Assembly (NCBI GenBank): GCA_000466585.1
Contig: KE993490.1
Coordinates: forward strand, 38,562 to 102,561
Source: Clostridiales bacterium oral taxon 876 str. F0540
GTDB lineage: Bacteria > Bacillota > Clostridia > Clostridiales > Clostridiaceae
Length of the DNA stretch: 64,000 nucleotides
Direction: 5' to 3'
A model generated the notes under the pieces. The model was not told the DNA's origin and made no database searches. It was given only the letters and a program-made list of their open reading frames with translations. This document shows, one piece after another, positions 34,376 through 43,035 of this stretch. The stretch's first letter is position 1. Every line of letters starts with the position of its first letter. A program made the translations under genes and the position numbers.

Positions 34376-34945
34376 ATGAAGCTTATAAGAAATATGTTAG
34401 CAGGTCTTTATGTAAATTTATTTATGGTTATTGCATTGATAATCACCCTGTTGCGTGGATTAATAAGATATAATTCAGGTAATATTTTGAAATCATTACT
34501 TATAGCAGCAGTTGTTATAACTTTAATATTGAATTCAATTTTGGCTGTAAAAAATATTATTAATACATATCGACTATATAAAGAAAGACAATATAATTTA
34601 CTGCGCAAATATATGAAAGTAGTAAAGTTAGGAATGATTCCATATTTTATTATTAATTTTGTTATATACATCTTACTATTCATGCTTTTTTTTGCTGCAT
34701 CTCGCGGTTTAGTAATATTTACACCGATTCCACTGCTTTTTATAATTCCAATCTTTTTTACATACCTGTCTATGTTATTTACATCATGCTATGGAATAGG
34801 CTTTGCAGCAATTGTTAATAGAGAAAAAAATTTAGGAAGCTTGAAATTTATAGTTCATATTTTATTTCAACTATGTTTTATTTTAGATGTAGTAAGCACC
34901 ATAATTTTGCTTTTAAAATATAATCAAGACAGTAGACTAATTTAA
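34376..34945 (+). CDS. Integral membrane hypothetical protein
   Basis: This 189-residue protein has five hydrophobic segments: LYVNLFMVIALIITLLRGL, SLLIAAVVITLILNSILAV, MIPYFIINFVIYILLFMLFF, IFTPIPLLFIIPIFFTYLSM and FIVHILFQLCFILDVVSTII. Basic residues lie in the loops. No recognised family. The SD AGGGGGAAGGGTGA is strong. It ends just before a PNPOx-like gene and may be transcribed with it. Confidence 0.6.
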   Translation: MKLIRNMLAGLYVNLFMVIALIITLLRGLIRYNSGNILKSLLIAAVVITLILNSILAVKNIINTYRLYKERQYNLLRKYMKVVKLGMIPYFIINFVIYILLFMLFFAASRGLVIFTPIPLLFIIPIFFTYLSMLFTSCYGIGFAAIVNREKNLGSLKFIVHILFQLCFILDVVSTIILLLKYNQDSRLI

Positions 34946-34981
34946 ATATTGTTATTATATAAATTTATAGGGGGATTAAAA

Positions 34982-35452
34982 ATGGATACTTATGAAAAAG
35001 CTTTACAGGTTATGAATGAATTGTTTGCAAGGGATTATCAATTTGCAATGGCTACAGTAAAAGGTAATACACCATCAGTTAGATTTATTGATACTTTTTT
35101 TGAAGATGGTTCATTTTACGTAGTTACATATTTAAAGTCACAAAAGGTTCAGGAATTGATTGTTAATAGTCAAGTTTCACTATGCAATAAATTATATCGT
35201 TTCAGTGGGAATGCTTATAATATTGGGCATCCGTTATTAGTTGAAAATAAGGCTATAAGAGAAAAATTAATTAAAGTTTTTGAGCCTTGGTATTTCGCGC
35301 ATAATAATGAAAATGATGAAAATATGTGTTATGTAAAAATTGAGCTTAAGGAAGGGTTTTTCTATAAAGACGGAGTAGGATATAAAGTAAACTTTCAATC
35401 AAAAGAAGCTGAGCAATTTCCATTTGAGTTTGATATTGTCCCAGTATCATAA
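34982..35452 (+). CDS. Pyridoxamine 5'-phosphate oxidase-fold (flavin-binding) protein
   Basis: From ATG 34982 (after AGGGGGA) it has 156 residues. The strands QFAMATVKGNTPSVRFIDTF and GSFYVVTYLKSQKVQEL, then NSQVSLC, match the split-barrel FMN-binding fold of PNPOx-like proteins. An FMN- or F420-type cofactor is likely. The family includes general stress proteins and nitroreductase-like enzymes. The substrate is unknown. Confidence 0.75.
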   Translation: MDTYEKALQVMNELFARDYQFAMATVKGNTPSVRFIDTFFEDGSFYVVTYLKSQKVQELIVNSQVSLCNKLYRFSGNAYNIGHPLLVENKAIREKLIKVFEPWYFAHNNENDENMCYVKIELKEGFFYKDGVGYKVNFQSKEAEQFPFEFDIVPVS

Positions 35453-35513
35453 TTTTTCGTTCAAAACTAAATTTAAGGTATTGAAACTATAAAAATACAT
35501 GGAAGTGATTTAT

Positions 35514-36298
35514 ATGAAAAAAATGGACAAGTTGATATAGGTACCCTATCATTACCTGACGAATTAATTGAATGGATTGGAAAATCACCTATTTATGAAA
35601 GCAGCGGAGAATCTGGTGCAAGAACGGTATATATTGACCGTGATGGGGGGGCGTATTTAAAAATTGCAGCTTTAGGATCTTTATTCCGTTCCGCACAAAT
35701 GCAAGCATATTTTTCAAAGCATAAATTATCTTCTCCTGTTATTAGGTATTTGTCAACAGACAGAGACTACTTAATAACTTCACCCATAAAGGGAGAGGAT
35801 GGGATAACAAGAAGGTATCTGGATGAACCAAAAAGGTTAAGCGAAGTTTTTGGAACATCCTTAAGAATTTTACATGAAATAAATGCGTATGATTGCCCCA
35901 TTAAAGATAGAATGAATGAAATTGTTTTATCGGCTGAAACAGACTCATTCTTACAAAGTCACTTAGATGATATTGCTGAATACATAGGAGCAGCCAACGC
36001 TAACACAGCATCAGAGGAAATAACAGCTTCAAGAGGGCTGATGAAAAATGATGTGTTGATACATGGGGATTACTGTCTTCCTAACATAATTCTTAACAAC
36101 TGGTCATTTGAGGGATTTATTGATATAGCTGAAGGCGGGTTAGGTGATCGGCATTACGATCTTGCTTGGGGATTATGGACATTAAATCGTAATTTGAAAT
36201 CCTCAAAATATGGTCATCGCTTTTTAGATGCATATGGTAGAGATTGCGTAGACGAAGACAGACTGAGAATTTGTGGATTGTTAGCAGCTTTAGAATAG
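35514..36298 (+). pseudogene. APH(3')-like aminoglycoside phosphotransferase with a poly-A frameshift
   Basis: ATG 35514 reads into seven A residues (35517-35523) and stops at a TAG after about nine codons. In the next frame the protein is continuous: KNGQVDIGTLSLPDELIEWI, then YLKIAALGSLF, to TAG 36298. Adding one A restores a single frame of about 261 codons, the normal APH(3') length. VLIHGDYCLPNIIL (catalytic H-G-D-x5-N) and FIDIAEGGLGDRHYDLAWG (metal Asp) are intact. The rest looks functional. Confidence 0.7.
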
Positions 36299-36475
36299 AA
36301 GAATAGGTGGAAGATATCTTTTTATAAGTGAAGATATTATTTATAGTGATTGATTGGCATCAGATGGTTTATGAGAAATTATAAATTATTTTATAGCTTA
36401 TGTGTATTGAAGCGAGCTTAAGCGTATGCTACAATTTTCTTTATATAACATAAGTTGTAAAATGGGGGCTTTAAA

Positions 36476-36904
36476 ATGATTGATGAGAAAATTATTAACG
36501 AAAGTAATGAGCTGGTTGAAAATTCAAAGATTGTGATGGTTGGCACAAATGGCGAGAATAGTTATCCAAATATAAAAGCAATGATGAGATTGAAACATGA
36601 TGGCTTAAAAAAATTTTGGCTTAGCACGAACACATCAACTAAAAGGCTGCAAGTTTTAAAGAGAGATAACAAAGCATGCTTGTATTTTGTTGATGAGGAT
36701 AAATTTGCCGGGCTTATGCTTGTAGGAACTATAGAAGTATTGCAGGATAGAGCATCTAAGGAGATGCTATGGTCTGATGGGTGTGAAATTTATTACCCAC
36801 TTGGTATAGATGATCCTGATTATTCTGTGTTCTGTTTTACTACCGAATGGGGTAATTATTACCGGCACTTAAAGAATGTTAATTTTAAAGCTGAAGATAT
36901 CTAA
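36476..36904 (+). CDS. Pyridoxamine 5'-phosphate oxidase-fold stress-type protein
   Basis: This 142-residue protein has SKIVMVGTNGENSYPNIKAM, LKKFWLSTNTSTKRLQVLKR and ACLYFVDEDKFAGLMLVGTI. This strand order is typical of general-stress-protein-26-like split-barrel FMN proteins. The C-terminus (DYSVFCFTTEWGNYYRHLKN) also fits. The SD is TGGGGG. A flavin-binding role is inferred from the family. Confidence 0.78.
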   Translation: MIDEKIINESNELVENSKIVMVGTNGENSYPNIKAMMRLKHDGLKKFWLSTNTSTKRLQVLKRDNKACLYFVDEDKFAGLMLVGTIEVLQDRASKEMLWSDGCEIYYPLGIDDPDYSVFCFTTEWGNYYRHLKNVNFKAEDI

Positions 36905-36973
36905 GAAAGAATAGTTAATTTCTGTATACTTATTGTTTAACAGTTCAGGTATAAAAAGGAAGGATTATATAAT

Positions 36974-37009
36974 GCCGTATTATTCATATCAGAATTTTAC
37001 GGCGTTTTT
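36974..37009 (+). terminator. Intrinsic terminator
   Basis: GCCGTA pairs with TACGGC across an 18-nt loop, followed by GTTTTTG. It separates the PNPOx-like gene from the transglutaminase-like gene. Confidence 0.65.
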
Positions 37010-37069
37010 GTTTAAAAAGAATGCAAGTTAGATATATCTAAATTAATATAAATGATGGGGGAGAATTTT

Positions 37070-37816
37070 ATGAGAATAGAATATGATTACAAAAGCACTG
37101 ACGAGAAATACGATTTTAGGTGGAATACACCAAATGATTTATATTTAATTAAGCTAAGGGAAGAATTCAAATTAGATGAAATTGTTTGTGATTGTAAAAC
37201 AAGTTTTGAAAAAGCTAAAAAGATAATGAATTGGGTACATAATTTATGGGAGCATGATGGGCTAAAAGAACCAATTAAAAATGATCCCATTTCAATTCTT
37301 CGAGAGGTACAAGCTGGAAAGAGATTTAGGTGTGTTGAATATGGAATTGTCATTAGCGGATGCTTAAATGCTTTAGGAATTCTTGCAAGGAAGTTATGTT
37401 TAAAGACTGCAGATGTAGAGACCAGAGAATATGCTGCAGGACATGTTGTCCTGGAAGCATACATAGAGGAATATGACAAGTGGATATTTATTGATGGACA
37501 GTTTAATGTAATACCCGTCATCAATGATGTACCATTAAATGTTCTTGAGTTTCAGAGAGCTTTAATTGATAAAGATAAGGCTTTGGAGCTTTTCACTTTT
37601 GGTGAAATAAATAAAGAAGAGTATTTTAAATGGATTAAAGATTATCTTTTTTATTTCGATGTTAGGTTTGACAATAGACTTGAGAGTGAAGCAGTAGACT
37701 CATTAATGCTTATACCTATAGGAGCAAATACACCTAAAGTTTTTCAAAAAAAATATCAGCTAAATAATTATATTTATACGAATTCTGTACAAGCTTTTTA
37801 TACAGTTAGGAAATGA
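37070..37816 (+). CDS. Transglutaminase-like cysteine peptidase-fold protein
   Basis: From ATG 37070 (after GGGGGAG) the protein has 248 residues. FRCVEYGIVISGCLNALGI holds the catalytic Cys, TREYAAGHVVLEAYIEEYDK the His, and WIFIDGQFN the Asp. This is the Cys-His-Asp core of the transglutaminase-like superfamily. Members act as peptidases, amidases or crosslinkers. No signal peptide is present. The substrate is unknown. Confidence 0.8.
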   Translation: MRIEYDYKSTDEKYDFRWNTPNDLYLIKLREEFKLDEIVCDCKTSFEKAKKIMNWVHNLWEHDGLKEPIKNDPISILREVQAGKRFRCVEYGIVISGCLNALGILARKLCLKTADVETREYAAGHVVLEAYIEEYDKWIFIDGQFNVIPVINDVPLNVLEFQRALIDKDKALELFTFGEINKEEYFKWIKDYLFYFDVRFDNRLESEAVDSLMLIPIGANTPKVFQKKYQLNNYIYTNSVQAFYTVRK

Positions 37817-37851
37817 TAAACATTAGCTAAGAAAGATTGGAAGTGACTTAG

Positions 37852-38301
37852 ATGGAACAGGATAATATAAAGATAATAGAGTTTGAACCTATTTATTCTG
37901 AAGAAACAGTAAGAATGTGGAGGCAAAGTAAGGAAAAGGCCATCGGCCAGAAGGAAATTCATTCTTTTGAAGATCATGTATCTTTCTTGAATAATATATT
38001 AAGTAAAGACAACAAAATATATATCGCCATCTATAATACTAAAGTTGTTGGCATGATAGCTTTTAACGAAAGTGAAATTAATCAGTTATATATCCATATT
38101 AATTATCAAGGAAAGGGACTAGGAAGAAGGTTTTTAGAGCTTGCTAAATCTAATTCTAAAGGAAAACTTACTTTATTTACTTTTGAAGTTAATCGCAAAG
38201 CACAGCAATTTTATGAGAAAAATGGATTTAGAATAATTGACAGAGGCCATGAAAATGAAGAGAATCTGGATGACATTAAGTACGAGTGGGGAGATACGTA
38301 A
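37852..38301 (+). CDS. GNAT family N-acetyltransferase
   Basis: This 149-residue protein has SEINQLYIHINYQGKGLGRR, strand 4 plus the Q-G-K-G-L-G acetyl-CoA loop, and VNRKAQQFYEKNGFRIIDRG. The end NLDDIKYEWG is shared with YjaB-like acetyltransferases. Its TAA shares the last base with the ATG of the VOC gene (TAATG), so the two are translationally coupled and likely functionally linked. Confidence 0.84.
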   Translation: MEQDNIKIIEFEPIYSEETVRMWRQSKEKAIGQKEIHSFEDHVSFLNNILSKDNKIYIAIYNTKVVGMIAFNESEINQLYIHINYQGKGLGRRFLELAKSNSKGKLTLFTFEVNRKAQQFYEKNGFRIIDRGHENEENLDDIKYEWGDT

Positions 38302-38738
38302 TGGAAAATAAAAAAGTTAAGCTAACAAATGTATGCCCGGTTTTTATATCTGAAGATGTGAAAAAAACTGTAGAATTTTATGTTGAAAAACTGGGATTTA
38401 AATTTGCTGAGCATTATGATAAGATAGATAACTTTACAACAATATATAGAGATTCTATTGAGATTGTAATTGTACAATCTAAGTTTGGACAAATACAGTC
38501 AAATACTAAGAGGTATGGGGCAGGCTATGATGCCTATATTGATACAGACACAGTGGATGGTATTGATATAATTTATGAAGAGTTTGTTTCAAAGGGAGTT
38601 CATATAGTATCAAAACCTCAAAAAACAGACTACGGCAGCTATGAATTTGTTATTGAAGATATTGATGGGAGATTAATTGGAATAGGGCTTATTTATAACA
38701 ATCAAATTTACTTTGAAAACTCAAATTATTTGGGTTAA
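38301..38738 (+). CDS. VOC superfamily (glyoxalase/resistance-like) protein
   Basis: The ATG at 38301 overlaps the preceding GNAT stop (TAATG) and follows GGGGAGA. The 145-residue protein has the paired VOC modules: NVCPVFISEDVKKTVEFYVE and KLGFKFAE, then DYGSYEFVIEDIDGRLIGIG. Metal ligands are uncertain. GNAT plus VOC pairs suggest joint modification and sequestration of one compound; this is inference. Confidence 0.8.
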   Translation: MENKKVKLTNVCPVFISEDVKKTVEFYVEKLGFKFAEHYDKIDNFTTIYRDSIEIVIVQSKFGQIQSNTKRYGAGYDAYIDTDTVDGIDIIYEEFVSKGVHIVSKPQKTDYGSYEFVIEDIDGRLIGIGLIYNNQIYFENSNYLG

Positions 38739-38761
38739 TTTATTATGTTGGGGGAATATCT

Positions 38762-39343
38762 ATGCGAGTTTTGATACTTATGGGGAGCTTTAGACCAAAT
38801 GGTAATACAGCAACTTTCCTTAAACCTTTTATTGAAACGTTAAAAAGTATGGAAGCAGAAGTAGAATATATAACTTTAGCCGATAAAAAAATTTCACCTT
38901 GTGATGCTTGTTGGAAATGCCAAGATGTATTTGATGGATATGGTTGCCCTAAAAATGATTATATGCAAGATATATTTAAAGAAGTCTTAAAAGCAGACTG
39001 CTTGATTTTGGCTACTCCAATATATACATGGTATTGTACGCCTCCAATGAAAGCTATGCTGGATAGATTTTATGGAATGAATAAATATTACGGACGAGAG
39101 CCTGGACCTTGTTTATGGGAGGGTAAAAAAGTTGGCATAGTTGCTACTTGCGGATATGAGCTTGAATATGGCATAAGCCCTTTTGAGGATGGAATTAAGA
39201 GGCTTTGCGAGCATTCACATCTTGAATATATTGGCAAGATTGGCATAAGGGATTATGATAATATGATTGCGCTTAGAGATGGAGAAGCAAAAAAGAAAGC
39301 GGTTGATTTCGCAAAAGTTGTTTTTGAGAAGTGTACAAAGTAA
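38762..39343 (+). CDS. NAD(P)H-dependent FMN reductase/flavodoxin-fold oxidoreductase
   Basis: This 193-residue protein has the FMN-phosphate loop LMGSFRPNGNTATFLKPF at the N-terminus. SPCDACWKCQDVFDGYGCPK is a Cys-rich iron-sulfur-flavoprotein-like loop. LATPIYTWYCTPPMKAMLDR contacts the flavin. This is the iron-sulfur flavoprotein/WrbA-like flavodoxin-fold group. It probably reduces a quinone or nitro compound. The SD is TTGGGGGAA. Confidence 0.82.
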   Translation: MRVLILMGSFRPNGNTATFLKPFIETLKSMEAEVEYITLADKKISPCDACWKCQDVFDGYGCPKNDYMQDIFKEVLKADCLILATPIYTWYCTPPMKAMLDRFYGMNKYYGREPGPCLWEGKKVGIVATCGYELEYGISPFEDGIKRLCEHSHLEYIGKIGIRDYDNMIALRDGEAKKKAVDFAKVVFEKCTK

Positions 39344-39411
39344 TCTAAAGGCTTTGCCTGGTGCGCTTTTTACATAGTGTTGTGTAATTTAATACAATTT
39401 GGAGGATATTT

Positions 39412-40152
39412 ATGGACAGAAATCAAGTTATGACAGATCCAAAAAAGTTAGTAAAGATAGAATTAATGAACCATGGCATTGATATTGATAAAGCAAAAAT
39501 TCCTCATAGAGTGTATTTGCTTGCAGACAGTCTATATGATGAAATGCTAAGTCGTAATGTAGGAGAATATAAATACCCTTTGGGTGGAAAGTTATTTGTC
39601 TTTAAGGATAATGAGAATATTGGATTTGTAAAGTCAATGATGTGTTCACCGGGAATTGCTATTCAGGCTGAGGATTTGGCAGCAGGCGGAGTAAAAGAAT
39701 TAATTCATTTAGGCTTTGCTGGGGGCATAGGAAGTAATGTTAAAATTGGACAGGTAATTCTTACAGAAGGGGCATTTAATGATACAGCTGTAGCAGGATT
39801 ATATGGATATGATGAAAAAATCATATACTCAGATAAGATTCTCTCACAAGAAATAAAAGATTTATTAGTTTACAAAGGATTAGATTTTTTGCAAGGATTA
39901 CATTGGACTACAGATGCCGGATATCACGAAACATGGGGAAATATTTTAGACTATAGAGAAAAAAATGCTTTATGTGTTGAGATGGAAGGTGTTGGTTTAT
40001 TTACTATTGCAAAATATCGAAATATTAAAGCTACAGCTGTTTACGTAATATCGGACGTATTTAATGATGAAGGATGGAACTTGGGATGGAGTGAAAGTAA
40101 AATAAATTCTACAGTTTCAGAGCTAATTACTGCAATTATTAAATCGATATAA
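39412..40152 (+). CDS. Nucleoside phosphorylase family protein
   Basis: This 246-residue protein has the phosphorylase superfamily layout: IHLGFAGGIGSNVKIGQVIL, EGAFNDTAVAGLYGYDE, the Thr-Asp TTDAGYHETWG, and ALCVEMEGVGLFTIAKYR with the ribose-binding E-M-E. ISDVFND near the C-terminus supplies the catalytic Asp region. It should phosphorolyse purine or pyrimidine nucleosides, or methylthioadenosine. Substrate class is uncertain. The SD is GGAGG. Confidence 0.85.
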   Translation: MDRNQVMTDPKKLVKIELMNHGIDIDKAKIPHRVYLLADSLYDEMLSRNVGEYKYPLGGKLFVFKDNENIGFVKSMMCSPGIAIQAEDLAAGGVKELIHLGFAGGIGSNVKIGQVILTEGAFNDTAVAGLYGYDEKIIYSDKILSQEIKDLLVYKGLDFLQGLHWTTDAGYHETWGNILDYREKNALCVEMEGVGLFTIAKYRNIKATAVYVISDVFNDEGWNLGWSESKINSTVSELITAIIKSI

Positions 40153-40197
40153 TTTATGGTTGAAGATAATTACATGATGTTTAATTATAAATGAGCA

Positions 40198-40280
40198 GGA
40201 GGTTAAAGTCCTAAATGAACTTTAACAGGTAATTTATGAACAGAGAGAGCGCTCTAAATTGACTGAAAGGAGGAGTTGCC
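40198..40280 (+). repeat. Two-hairpin leader element, copy C (shortened tail)
   Basis: GGAGG (40198-40202), exactly 12 nt, then ATG AAC TTT AAC AGG TAA (40215-40232). Hairpin 1 pairs TTAAAGTCC with GAACTTTAA around TAAAT (eight of nine pairs). Hairpin 2 pairs GGTAATTTA (40228) with TAAATTGAC (40255), the last bases mismatched. The ACCCAGTGTTTCGA block of the other copies is absent. The end AAAGGAGG (40266-40273) is the SD for GTG 40281. Confidence 0.75.
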
Positions 40281-41378
40281 GTGATCTATACAAAACTTAT
40301 CATTTTGGAAGGTTTACCGGGTACCGGCAAGACCACAAATTCATTCTTTTTATTATCTCAGCTTGAACGCAACGGCATTGCTGCAAAGTGGATTCATGAA
40401 AATGCACGGCCCCACCCAACCTCTTACTTTAATGAAGCATGCCTAAGCTATGAGGAATTGGAGTTGTTTGTTAAAAAGTACCCTCATACAAAAAGTATCA
40501 TAGAGAAGATAGGGATGAAGAGAAGGGCAACCGTGGAATTGGATCTAATGGAGATTAAGTGGCATTATCTTCAGGATTTTGGTGATAAAGCCTTTGAAGA
40601 GATAAGTAGATTTGATGTTTGGAATTTCTCTCTAGATAAGTATGAAAAAGTAGCTTTGGAGAAATGGGAGGCCTTTGCGGAAGAAGCATCAAAGAAATCA
40701 GAAGTCATTCTGCTTGACAGCAGTCTGTTTCAATTTCAGGTTTTCACCTTTCTGCTGAAAAATGCTCCTTACGAAAGAATACAAGATTTTATACAAGAAC
40801 TTTTCAATATTATTATGCCTTTAAAGCCTTCATTGATTTATTTGTATAGAGAAAAGACTGAAGAGGCTATTGAATACTTAGAAAAGCAGCGAGGAGTAGG
40901 GTTCTTAGAATATATTTATGAAAGAGATAAGAATGAACCTTTCTATAAAGATCGTCCTGCTGGTGCTGATGGAATGCGACAATTTTTGAAGCATTACGGA
41001 TGCTGGGCAGATAATCTTTATGAAGCCTCCCATTGCAGAAAAATGAAGCTGGAGCTTTCAAAAGAGCAGTGGAGTTTATACGAAGAAGAACTGCTCCTTT
41101 TTGTTGGACTTAAAAACATTAAAGATATTAAGGCACAGTGCTTCTGCAGCGGAATTTACAAAAATGATGAGATGAATACTGTAATTAAGATAGAGGAAGG
41201 TTTTTTAATAGATGGATGGGGTAATAGAAGAAAGCTTATTCCAAAGTCAAACTCTGAATTTTATGTATATAATCTGCCTGTTACAATAAAATTTACTAAT
41301 GAGGATAATTTTATAGTAGATGGACAGCAGATTAATGAGAGATGGACTACCGTTGGTGCAGTTTACAAAAGGATATAA
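40281..41378 (+). CDS. P-loop kinase-like protein
   Basis: This 365-residue protein starts at GTG 40281, behind leader copy C. LIILEGLPGTGKTTNSFFLL is a Walker A motif (GLPGTGKTT) as in thymidylate-kinase-like and deoxynucleoside-kinase-like proteins. VILLDSSLFQFQVFTFLL is a likely Walker B/substrate segment. The C-terminal 90 residues form a beta-rich domain that is not standard for nucleotide kinases. The substrate is unknown; an antibiotic or nucleoside kinase is possible. Confidence 0.6.
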   Translation: MIYTKLIILEGLPGTGKTTNSFFLLSQLERNGIAAKWIHENARPHPTSYFNEACLSYEELELFVKKYPHTKSIIEKIGMKRRATVELDLMEIKWHYLQDFGDKAFEEISRFDVWNFSLDKYEKVALEKWEAFAEEASKKSEVILLDSSLFQFQVFTFLLKNAPYERIQDFIQELFNIIMPLKPSLIYLYREKTEEAIEYLEKQRGVGFLEYIYERDKNEPFYKDRPAGADGMRQFLKHYGCWADNLYEASHCRKMKLELSKEQWSLYEEELLLFVGLKNIKDIKAQCFCSGIYKNDEMNTVIKIEEGFLIDGWGNRRKLIPKSNSEFYVYNLPVTIKFTNEDNFIVDGQQINERWTTVGAVYKRI

Positions 41379-41605
41379 AATTTATTATGGAGTTGTTAGG
41401 ATGATGTATGATGGACCGTAACATAAGTAACGGAGGTAGTTACTAAAATTGGGCAATTAAAAATAAGAGATAATGTGTAGAATATAAAATAATTTTCTAG
41501 GTGGAAGTATTTTAAATATACTGTTAAAATTATACATAGTGAATTGTAAATTAACATTCATAAATAGGAAATATTAATTAAAGAGTTTTAAAAGGGGTTG
41601 CTAAA

Positions 41606-42175
41606 ATGGGGAAAATATTATGTTTTGTTTATGAAAGAATGGCAGATTTTGAAATGACATTGGCATGTCATATGTTAGGATGGGATCCAGAAAAACAATT
41701 AGTTACAATTGGTTATGAAAAAGCACCAATTATAGCTGCTTCAAAAATTCAATACCTACCTAATATATCAGTAAAAGAAGCTATTAACCAAGATGATGTC
41801 GATGCATTAATCATACCAGGTGGATTTGAAAGAGAATGCAAAGATGAATTAGTAGAATTAGTTCAAAAGTTTCATAGTGAAAAAAAATTAATTTGTGCAA
41901 TATGCGCCGGTCCAGAATTTTTAGCTAAAGCCGGAATATTAAATGAACACTTATACACAACGACCTTAAGTGAAGATTATTTTAAAGAGAACGGAATTGA
42001 AGATTGCTTCCCACGACAGAACTACTTAGAGGAAAAAGTAGTAAGACATGAAAATGTTATTACAGCTAAAGGTATGTCATTTGTAGACTTTGCAATAGAA
42101 ATACTTGATTATTTTAAGATGTTTGAAAATACTGAAGAAAAAGAGGCCTGTGCAAAGGCATACAAAGGGGAGTAA
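41606..42175 (+). CDS. DJ-1/PfpI family protein
   Basis: This 189-residue protein begins MGKILCFVYERMADFEMTLA. Glu is conserved in the first region (FEMTLA), and the nucleophile elbow LICAICAGPEFLAKAGIL contains the reactive Cys. The later VITAKGMSFVDFAIEIL is typical. The family includes deglycases, chaperones, peptidases and ThiJ-like proteins. Function is unassigned. It has a strong SD (AAAAGGGG) and a terminator 15 bp after its stop. Confidence 0.85.
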   Translation: MGKILCFVYERMADFEMTLACHMLGWDPEKQLVTIGYEKAPIIAASKIQYLPNISVKEAINQDDVDALIIPGGFERECKDELVELVQKFHSEKKLICAICAGPEFLAKAGILNEHLYTTTLSEDYFKENGIEDCFPRQNYLEEKVVRHENVITAKGMSFVDFAIEILDYFKMFENTEEKEACAKAYKGE

Positions 42176-42189
42176 TTTTGTAGAATTAA

Positions 42190-42235
42190 AACCAGTATCA
42201 ATGTGCCAAATGTAGTACATTGATACTGGTTTTTT
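42190..42235 (+). terminator. Intrinsic terminator after the DJ-1 gene
   Basis: AACCAGTATCAATGT pairs with ACATTGATACTGGTT around a 12-nt loop, followed by T residues. It is among the strongest hairpins in the array and insulates the DJ-1 gene. Confidence 0.9.
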
Positions 42236-42340
42236 ACATATTGATTTAGATTCTAAGATTAGAGTTACAGATAATGAAGGTAAGACAATAGAATATAGAG
42301 TAAATTTTTGAGTTGACAGTAATATGATAATGAGGATGAT

Positions 42341-42925
42341 ATGCAGAAGATAGAGTTCCTCTGCCATAAGTTATATGTGGTTGAGAAACAATATAAAATA
42401 GGAAGAAGACTCTATCATAATGATGGTTGTTCACTTAAGATTATTTGTTTCGGAAGAAGAGCTATAGTTTCTACTAAACCAGAAATTATGCCTTGGTTTC
42501 AAGAAAAATTAAAGGATTATGATGCTAACTGGTTGTTCATATTTCCAGTACTTAGGAATATAGACAAAATGCTTCATAATTTTGGACATGAGGTAGCTGA
42601 TATTCACCATTTTTATTTACCATTAGCAACTTTGGAAGAGGTAGATCCTATCACAGATATTAGATGGTATGAGCAGGATGATATTATCCAATTTAAAAAT
42701 GATGATAGATTTGATGAAGCTTTTGCGTTTGATGATAATTATCCAGATGTTTTAGCTGTTGCTGCTTTAGATGGTGATGAGATTATTGGCATGGCAGGGG
42801 CAAGCTGTGATTGTGAAGATATGTGGCAGATTGGTATTCATGTTATGGAAGGATACCGCGGAAAAGGGATAGCCACAAATTCAGTTTCTTTATTAAACTC
42901 ATATGTAAGAACTGTTCAGATATAA
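42341..42925 (+). pseudogene. C-terminally truncated GNAT acetyltransferase
   Basis: The 194-codon frame has a long substrate-recognition N-terminal half and then GIHVMEGYRGKGIATNSVSL, the acetyl-CoA loop. It then ends LLNSYVRTVQI, losing the beta-alpha segments that normally follow. The last codons lie inside a terminator hairpin (42907-42949), as if foreign sequence has replaced the C-terminal 60 residues. It is therefore probably inactive. ATG 42341 follows GAGGATGAT. Confidence 0.65.
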
Positions 42926-42949
42926 TAGAACAGTTCTTATTATTTTTTT
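42907..42949 (+). terminator. Intrinsic terminator
   Basis: AAGAACTGTTC pairs with GAACAGTTCTT around an AT-rich loop, and T residues follow. It overlaps the 3' end of the truncated GNAT frame and precedes the ArsR promoter. Confidence 0.85.
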
Positions 42950-42968
42950 GAAAAAATCTCTTGTTTCG

Positions 42969-43020
42969 TTGACATAATTATTAGTTCTGAGTATAATGAA
43001 TATATGAACAGATATTCATA
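42969..43020 (+). promoter_or_regulatory. Sigma-A promoter and ArsR/SmtB-type operator of the metal-efflux operon
   Basis: TTGACA (42969-42974), 17 bp, TATAAT (42992-42997): a consensus promoter. Immediately downstream TATGAA (43003-43008) and TTCATA (43015-43020) form an inverted repeat in AATATATGAACAGATATTCA. This closely resembles SmtB/CadC family operator sites. Bound regulator would block initiation until metal releases it. Confidence 0.85.
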
Positions 43021-43035
43021 CAAAGGGATGAAATT

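Noticed and set aside
34408..34683. Antisense frame across the membrane protein at 34376
   Set aside because: It is a shadow of a hydrophobic gene, with no SD and no recognisable domain.
41379..41605. Possible sixth leader copy before the DJ-1 gene
   Set aside because: Only GGAGGTAGTTACTAAAAT resembles the start of the element; the leader ORF, second hairpin and tail are absent.
122..42925. Classical integron cassette array
   Set aside because: No integron integrase in the window and no attC-like R''/R' pairs recur between genes; the leader elements occur at only five sites and are oriented to supply an SD.
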